Origin: Ceratodon purpureus
Taxonomy: Eukaryota; Streptophyta; Bryopsida; Pseudoditrichales; Ditrichaceae
DNA length: 64,000 bases
Direction of reading: 5' to 3'
NCBI GenBank assembly: GCA_014871385.1
Contig: CM026422.1
Coordinates: 9,712,564-9,776,563 of the forward strand
Shown: piece by piece, positions 57,846 to 64,000 of the stretch
How positions within the stretch are numbered: the stretch's first letter is position 1
Layout of the letters: each line of letters starts with the position of its first letter
Notes under the pieces: generated by a model
The model's database searches: none
Seen by the model: the letters and a program-made list of their open reading frames with translations, nothing else
Told to the model about the DNA's origin: nothing
Program-made: the position numbers and the translations under genes

Positions 57846-59115
57846 TTTTCCGGAAAGTCAAATCCGGATCCTTTCCTTTCCGGATCCGGAAACTCGGATC
57901 TTGCAAACCCGGATCCGGAAACTCGGATCTTGCAAACCCGGATCCGGAAACTCGGATCTTGCAAATTCGGATCCGGTTCACAACAAGTTAACACAAAATG
58001 AAGTTTAACCTCTATATCAGAGGGTGCCGTTGGTATTTAGGAAGGATGGCTCCTACCCTCCTAGAGATTTGAGTGGCTGAAGTACCACTATCAAGACAAT
58101 AAAACAACAACAAACACAAAGGATGCAGTTACTTCCTCACAACTATTCCGGGTTGACAATCCGGTCCAGCAGGTCACACAGGAAATCCCCACAATCCTAC
58201 CAATACTACAACGACGAACCTATCCGGATCCGGATCTTTCCGGATCCTTCCGGATTTATCCGGATCTTTCCGGATTTATCCGGATCTTTCCGGATCCTTC
58301 CGGATCCTTCCGGATTTATCCGGATCTTTCCGGATCCTTCCGGATCCTTCCGAAACTTTCCGGAACTTTCCGGATATCCGGATCCGGATCTGGTTTTGGA
58401 GGGGAGTTTGGTGACCAGATAACTAGGCGACCCGTACCACTTGCTGTCTACTCCTTTCAGATACTGTGGAACCTCTTCAAAAGTTCAGTTGGCGCTTCCT
58501 AGGCTCTTCCCGGATCATACCCAACCTAGCAATGGCTATCCCACATGAAAGTTATACAAGCAAACACACCCAGTGAGGCTTCACTCCTACTACACGTAGT
58601 CTTTCAACCAGCTCTTAAACCAACCCCAAAACTAGACCCTAAGATAGATCCGGGTACTCTCCTAAGCTCCTCCCTCCAAGTGGTCCTCTTAAAGCTCACT
58701 CACACGTCTATAAGGAACTGTGGAATCAACACTTGCAGCAAAACTCTAGATGAGACTTTACTTCATAGAGAAAAGGAAACAAAGAAAGAGGACCCGGGAG
58801 AACCGGAAGTCCCCCCCCCCTTATAAACACAATGCTAACCCTAACCCTAACTCAAATCAGGCGCCCACACGCCCTCAGCACCGCCCATTTGGCGCTCCAC
58901 GGAAATCTCGGAATCCTATCCCTTCCGTGAATTTTGGATCTCAGATCCATAATTTTCGGATCTCAGATCCTCCAGCCCGGAACTTGCACCCGGAACATGA
59001 ACCCGGAACCTCCAACTCGGATCCTCCAACCCGGATCATGAACCCGGAACCTCCAACTCGGATCTCGCACCCGGATCATGAACCCCGATCTTTAAATCCG
59101 AATCTTCCAATGTGG
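57846..59115. repeat. CCGGATCC-based repeats in three clusters
   Basis: 57880-57975 is a 29-bp tandem repeat (CCGGATCCGGAAACTCGGAT plus CTTGCAAAC, three copies and a partial fourth). 58218-58390 is a run of TTTCCGGATCCTTCCGGATT variants. 58920-59115 contains ACCCGGATCATGAACCCGGA-type units. Frames over them give Ile-Arg-Phe-Pro-Asp repeats and are unlikely to be real. The interval 58400-58900 shows no gene. Confidence 0.85.
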
Positions 59116-59304
59116 TCTTTGGCTGAAATGCAACTCTTTTCCTTAACCCTTTTCGTCTCTAGCCCTTTCACACTTGGCTCTATGTGCTAATTTATCTACC
59201 ACTATTACTTTTGTGCTATCTAACTAAAAAATTAACACTAAAACAATTTTCCTAACCTATTTTTACTGCTATCTAGCTAAAAACTAACTTTGCAGGTTCC
59301 GACA

Positions 59305-59530
59305 TCGGGCGCGCGCGAAATCGGGCGGGCGCATGCGGAATCGGGCGCGAGCGAAACGACGGAGACACCGTCGGGTGTTCCACATTTTAGTATCCGTTCG
59401 CGCGCTGTGGGCGCGACGGGCGCGAGCACGGGCGGGCGTAATCCTGGTTATATTCTCGCTGGGGCAGGTTCGCGCTCGCGCGAGTACGCACACTACGGGC
59501 GCGCGCAAACGCGCGCGACCATGCGGGCGG
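59305..59530. repeat. GC-rich array without an adjacent gene
   Basis: GGGCGCGAGC/GGGCGCGCGC units; no TATA box adjoins. The region 59531-60126 shows no gene. Confidence 0.8.
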
Positions 59531-60126
59531 GATCAGAGTTCAAATCCACGTAACATAAAATTCAGTCCATAAGTTAAATACACTTACAATAACTTAAGTT
59601 CTCTTAGCGTGACTTAAATCCAGCAAGAACCCCAGCCCCCGATCCCCGACTCTGGCCTATCACGAGACCCAACCCCCTGTAAATTAACTCGAACCCTGTG
59701 AATCGGAAACGGGTTTTTTGGAGGGCCCGGAGTTAGACAGTCGGTAGCCGGTGGTACACACCTCCAGGTGTGAAGGGACCCTTAGCGTGACTTAAATCCA
59801 CTGTCCATATTAAACATTTTGGTGTGCAACAGAGATATTTATACACTTATCATACGATGGAAGGAGATGAGACAACGGGCGGAATGAATAACATGATTGG
59901 CAATCAAAAAAAGGGAGGCCAATGTATTATGAAGGGAGCATAAAAGCGTCTTGAGAATCACGACAATGATTTACAAAAGCAAATTATCATCCATTGTTTG
60001 AGTTTAACAAACATTAAACATGTGAATGTAATCCCAAACCTATCCATACCCCTATGCCATCTACATGTATTTATATTCCGATATCTTTTTACAAAACGTG
60101 GTCTTCACTCATGGATCTCCACGACG

Positions 60127-62679
60127 TCACGTGCCCGGTGCAGAGGAACTCGATCCACCCTCATCGTGTCGAGCACGAGAGGTACCTGCTGCACTACTTT
60201 CTGCCCCATCGTTGGCGATGAGTTTCCGCTTGGCAGAACGGGTTCTCTTTGCTATGCCATCTCCTCCAAGCATTGCTTCCATGAAGTTGTTGTTGCGCAT
60301 CCGACGGAGCACTGTTACGACCTCCGGAGCCACTTCCGCACATAGGAAATCCACGGCTTGATTCTTGAACAATATATCCCATTCAGATTCCGCGGTTTGT
60401 ACTTCCTCAGCGATCCAGAAATCCTCTGGAGTCATGTCGTGCAACTCCTTGATTTGATCCGCAACCAACTCCCCTTTGGAATTCCACTTAAATCCAAGAG
60501 GATGGCGGCCGTACTGGAATGTACGAGTTTGAATATCCCAGTGCCCATGTAGCACTTGGTAGAAGAAATTCCTCCTTCCCTCGAGTTCCTCCTCCGTCCC
60601 GCCCTTGATGAGTTCGTGGCAGATCCGTACAATCTCCGCAGGTTTCTGGTCCCACCTCCACTGATCGCTCATCTGTTTAACATAGGACTGGTGCATTCCC
60701 ATAAGCCAATTCCAAATCAAGTCTTCACCCCACTTGTCTGGAAAGTCAGGAGTATTTTCCTTATTTAGCTCCCAATGCGGTGGCATCCAATTCACTAGGC
60801 CGAATTGCTCATAAAAACGCTTGTGTAAGGGGGCCTTACATACTGCACACTTCCGATGTATCAAGGCATGGGAAATCAAGCATTGTGGATGATACATGCA
60901 TTGACAGGATCCCAATTGCCAGCCCCCCTCTGGCCCAAATAGATTGCAACAAACTGGACACTTGGTTCCATCCAACACATACTTCGCTGGATTGGGCCAG
61001 AGCAAGCTTGGCTTTGCATTTTTAGCAATCTTCTCATTGGATATGGCGGTCTTGTACTCCCACTCCAAGCGCGTCCAATCTATTGCTTTACCAATCATCG
61101 GTAGGCTGTCAGGGAACATTTCATCTGGATCTGCCCACGAGGTAAGTCCGAAATCTCTCTTGGAGTTAAGCTGGAGGTAGTCGCGGTCAATCCTCTCGAA
61201 CTCATCGCGCATCTGTCTGAAACGGTCGACGTTCATGATGCATGCAATCTTCCATTGGTAGTACTGTCTGCTCATCTCGATCAGATACTTTCTGAGCATC
61301 CCGTTGGTAGCTTGCAATTCGGAGACAGTGGGTACCGATGGCTGTTGAAATCCCAAAGAGTCCTCCGTCTCTTGAGAATCTACGAACATGATTTGTCGCT
61401 GGGGGGGGTGCATCACTTGACTTGATGACGCGAATGGAATAATTGGCTTACGGGGAACTCGGACCGGGGTATCTTCCAGGAGACCGTGCGTGGCCGATTC
61501 AATGATGGCATTCACGTCTTCCTCGTTCATTCCAGGGCTACCAGGGATTGGAGCTTGGCTTGCCTCGGGTACGTAAGTCGGAGTCTTCGCAGATCTAAGT
61601 TGCAAAATCTCTTCATTCTGCTTCCGTATAATCTCATTCATCCTATCAGCTTCCTCGTACAAGTTCTGGATAGTCTTCTCCATCTCAGAAATTATTGCAT
61701 TTTTTCCTTCCAGCTCCTTCTGCAATGCATCGCCTTGCGGGCCCTGGGCATCAGCGGCGGCTATTGTAGCCTCCAACTCATCAGCAAACCCAGTGTCATC
61801 ATCTTCAATTACATTGCTCGGGCCCGCAATCTGTGGATTCAGTACATGAGGAGCTACATCAACATTGCTCGGGCCCGCAATCTGTGGAAGTAATATAGGA
61901 GGAGCAACATCAACATTGCTCGGGCCCCCGACGATTGCTAGAGGAGCCTGATGAGGAATACCCGGTCCAGTAGGATTTGCAGGCGGTGCACGATTCCTCG
62001 TCGACAAACAGGCAGCTAGCTCAGGATCCTTCTTTTTTAACCGTGTGATTCTAGCACTAGTCGCTGCTCTTGTCTGTGACTAAGGGGGACGGTCTACCGT
62101 ACCATCAGAATCACTATCCTCCCCCGAGTCACTCCATTGAACAGGCGCCTGATCCTCAGGATCATCCAAGTATGCCCAGTCCACACCTGGGAATCTTAGG
62201 ACCCCTGTAGGTATCGCCATCTCATGTGGACGCCGGTGGACGCTAGGAGTCAACCGTATGGTCCTCCAATCCACCTGCCTATGAAGCACTACCTCGGCAT
62301 ATACCATTCTACAAATAAAGAGCGGAACCTCATTCCTCTCGTTCATCGCCTGGTTGTATAGGACCTGCCACACCTCCAAACACCGCCTCCCTAACTGACG
62401 GTTCTTGCAATATTTCATGTTCGCCTTGTTTGATTGACGATTGCATTTATGACGGTGCAACGGGAATAACTTCCCAATGTGGCACCATTCAATGAATTGT
62501 TCACACGTTGCTAGAGTCCACGGTTGCGATGCAGCTTCCCACCCTCTGAATGCCAGCTTTGCTGGATTCAATAAGACGTGGACCCTCTTATGTTGGAGGT
62601 TTCCATGCCTGGGCCGTCCCGCATCCTTTTGCTTTTTCCTCTGCTCTGCCGCCGTGAGTGCTGGTTGTTGCCGTTCCAT
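60127..62679 (-). pseudogene. RING-like protein with coiled coil; one in-frame TAG
   Basis: From the ATG at 62679 (MERQQPALTAAEQRKKQ) one frame runs to TGA at 60127, interrupted only by TAG at 62082-62080 (after VDRPP, before SQTRAA). The first part (199 aa) is basic and Cys/His-containing (PLHRHKCNRQSNK), with an acidic end. The second part begins near 62007 with three repeats of the IAGPSNVDVAP type. A coiled coil follows (ELEGKNAIISEMEKTIQNLY), and then a RING-like cluster at residues 350-390 counted from 62007: CPVC, CQCMYHPQC, CAVC. The C-terminus carries basic stretches (AKRTRSAKRK). A ubiquitin-ligase role is possible by analogy only. The segment after the stop could be a separate gene, but no ATG is obvious near 62007. 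Confidence 0.55.
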
Positions 62680-62951
62680 GTCTGCTCGAGGTAGATCGTT
62701 CTTCGAAGTCTTCCGAAGGTGCAAAATTAAAAGCCTACGACTACCCCAGAACCTCAATCACATTTACAAATTATAAACATTTACAAAATTCTCAAATGTA
62801 ATACACAGACACCATAGAGTTCTGGAGAACAAAAACAAGGACACGTGTCAGAGTGCTAGGACCCACCTGAGTACCACGCAATCAGCTACCCGGGGGCTGT
62901 TGAAGGCAAGGTGCTCAAAGGGGGGGGAGTGCAAAATGAGGTGGGAAATCG

Positions 62952-62964
62952 CCCTTTTATAGTC
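62952..62964 (-). promoter_or_regulatory. TATA box of the RING-like gene
   Basis: In gene orientation GTGACTATAAAAGGGCG, about 275-285 bp before the ATG and about 25 bp from the GC-rich array at 62985-63310. The leader contains TTGCCTTCAACAGCC and GGGTAGCTGATTGC, shared with the next gene upstream. Confidence 0.7.
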
Positions 62965-62984
62965 ACAGGCGCCAGGGAACGGGT

Positions 62985-63310
62985 GCGTACAACCTGCTAC
63001 GGGCGCGAGCGGGAACCCGACGGGCGCGCGCGGGCACCGACGGCGGGGTTTCGGCCGTGTATCCGTCCGCGCCCGCGCGGATATCAACGGGCGCGAGCGG
63101 TTCAGTGGCGGGTATATGACGGGCGCGAGCGGGTACCGACTCGGTCTTCGTCGGGCGCGAGCGGGCGTCGTCCGGGTACCGAAGGGGCGCGCGCGCGGAC
63201 GTCGACGCGGGCGCGCGGATATTATTCGGGCGCGATCCGAACTGTACGGGCGCGACCGTCGGGCGCCAACGCTGAATGGACGGGCGCGAGCAGTGGGCCA
63301 GGACGGGCGC
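62985..63310. repeat. GC-rich array upstream of the RING-like gene
   Basis: Units such as ACGGGCGCGAGCGGGTACCG and TCGGGCGCGAGCGGGCGTCG. Immediately next to the TATA box. Confidence 0.85.
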
Positions 63311-63426
63311 CACCACAACCTAGAACACTGTTAAAAATCAGAGTAACCAAAGAGGACTTGCAAATTCAGAGTTAAAAAAGAATACTTTATTTATTTTGGA
63401 AATGTATCACTTCATTGTAATGTCGA

Positions 63427-63831
63427 TTACAGTGCCATGCACTCTAGGTACCGGTCCTCTAGGTCTTTCAAGTGCGTCTCGAAATGGTTCGTTTGAGCAC
63501 TAGAGACAATATTGGGGACACAAAGTATTGCCATCTCCTTCTTCAGTTCTTTGATGAGATCGCCAATCTCACAGTCAAGTTCTTCGACAGTCGCTTGGGT
63601 TGCCAACTGCTCTTCAGTGGTTGGAGGCAGAGGGCGTCCATTCTCTGCGTAGGCCACCAATTTGTCACGGCGAGAGATCCAATCCTCGAAGAACTCAATC
63701 AGTTGACGGAGTCGCTCCAGCTTTGACCAAATAACTGTGTCCGTTCGCTGTGCAGTGCCCGGTGGAGTAGCACCATTCGTTAAACTCATAATGGACTTGA
63801 TTTGTTGGCAATTGCAGGCGTTGGAATTCAT
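63427..63831 (-). CDS. Small helical protein (134 aa), function unknown
   Basis: The ATG at 63831 (MNSNACNCQQIKSIMSL) is preferred over an upstream TTG in the same frame; the stop is TAA. The product is mostly helical: WSKLERLRQLIEFFEDWI, then EELDCEIGDLIKELKKEM, then THLKDLEDRYLECM, consistent with a coiled coil. No catalytic motif. Promoter and leader resemble those of the RING-like gene, suggesting common origin or regulation. Confidence 0.55.
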   Translation of the reverse strand: MNSNACNCQQIKSIMSLTNGATPPGTAQRTDTVIWSKLERLRQLIEFFEDWISRRDKLVAYAENGRPLPPTTEEQLATQATVEELDCEIGDLIKELKKEMAILCVPNIVSSAQTNHFETHLKDLEDRYLECMAL

Positions 63832-63951
63832 GTTGGACGGTACACCGAATGTTGAGAAACCCACCGTAGCACTAAGCAATCAGCTACCCTTGGGCTGTTG
63901 AAGGCAAAATGCACAAAGTGGGGGGGTGCGAAATCAGTGGAGGAGGGTGGC

Positions 63952-63960
63952 AATTTATAC
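63952..63960 (-). promoter_or_regulatory. TATA box of the small helical protein gene
   Basis: In gene orientation GTGAGTATAAATTGCC, about 120 bp before the ATG, with a GC-rich array starting at about 63975 and running off the window. The leader shares TTGCCTTCAACAGCCC and GGGTAGCTGATTGC with 62880-62920. Confidence 0.6.
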
Positions 63961-64000
63961 TCACGGGGCCGACAGTGTGGGCGCGAGCAGGTTGGGCGCG

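Noticed and set aside
58123-58422. Frame encoding Pro-Asp-Pro-Ser-Gly-Phe repeats
   Set aside because: Explained by CCGGATCC repeats; the repeat length and base variants do not preserve a frame.
58830-58855. CCCTAACCCTAA as a telomere end
   Set aside because: Only two to three units within ordinary sequence; too short to be a telomeric or interstitial array.
29557-62082. Genetic code change with TAG as sense codon
   Set aside because: Many well-supported frames end at TAG (2538, 14156, 14413, 32822, 47131, 51382), so TAG is a normal stop.

Overview
The window is nuclear DNA of a eukaryote, most likely a non-seed streptophyte (charophyte alga, bryophyte, lycophyte or fern). The evidence is GT-AG introns of roughly 50-580 bp, plant-type transposons (MULE with a SWIM finger, hAT with BED/DUF659 regions, LTR elements with plant-like Gag, TA-flanked MITEs), an FCP/NIF-like phosphatase with the plant DLNG variant, and AT-rich intergenic DNA full of (TA)n. 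The species cannot be fixed from the sequence. No rRNA, tRNA, CRISPR or bacterial operon structure was seen.

Layout. 0-5 kb (+): a two-exon protein ending in a methyltransferase-like motif (5' end off the window), an FCP/NIF-type phosphatase-like gene and a small basic protein. 21-bp TTTAGSTC/GASCTAAA palindromes sit in the introns and spacers. 5-9.7 kb: AT-rich desert with (TA)n, a 739-bp MITE and a 25-bp tandem array of the palindrome. 9.8-12.7 kb: a frameshifted DUF7869-type transposase. 12.76-21.42 kb: a MULE with about 1.7-kb inverted arms. Each arm carries a homologous small ORF and a transposase 3' end, and the left arm is joined to the complete two-exon transposase (minus strand). The right arm holds an LTR fragment fused in frame to a SWIM finger.

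22.9-34.2 kb (-): exons of a gene with a ParB-like DGNHR box and a degenerate methyltransferase region. Its ParB exon is split by a 5.8-kb gag-only LTR retrotransposon (LTRs 456 bp each, about 2 differences by eye, 5-bp TSD CCAGC). A solo LTR of a related family, with TSD GTCAC, lies at 26.1-26.9 kb. 34-41 kb is dotted with a second palindrome family (TGTTCTG/CAGAACA type) and contains a small membrane-protein gene and a decayed second MULE transposase (38.2-42.5 kb). 42.6-48.3 kb: two more MITE copies around a seven-helix membrane protein gene.

48.4-64 kb: four minus-strand genes (kinase-like, hAT transposase, RING-like, small helical protein). Each has the same upstream layout: a dense GGGCGCGAGC-type array, then a TATA box at once, then a related leader. 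A 143-bp AT-rich satellite and CCGGATCC repeats fill the space between them.

Taken together this is a repeat-dominated region where host-like genes are interrupted by mobile elements. The most unusual signals are the territorial palindrome families, the GC-array/TATA promoter cassette shared by unrelated genes, the inverted-arm MULE with its accessory protein, and the ParB plus degenerate methyltransferase gene family.
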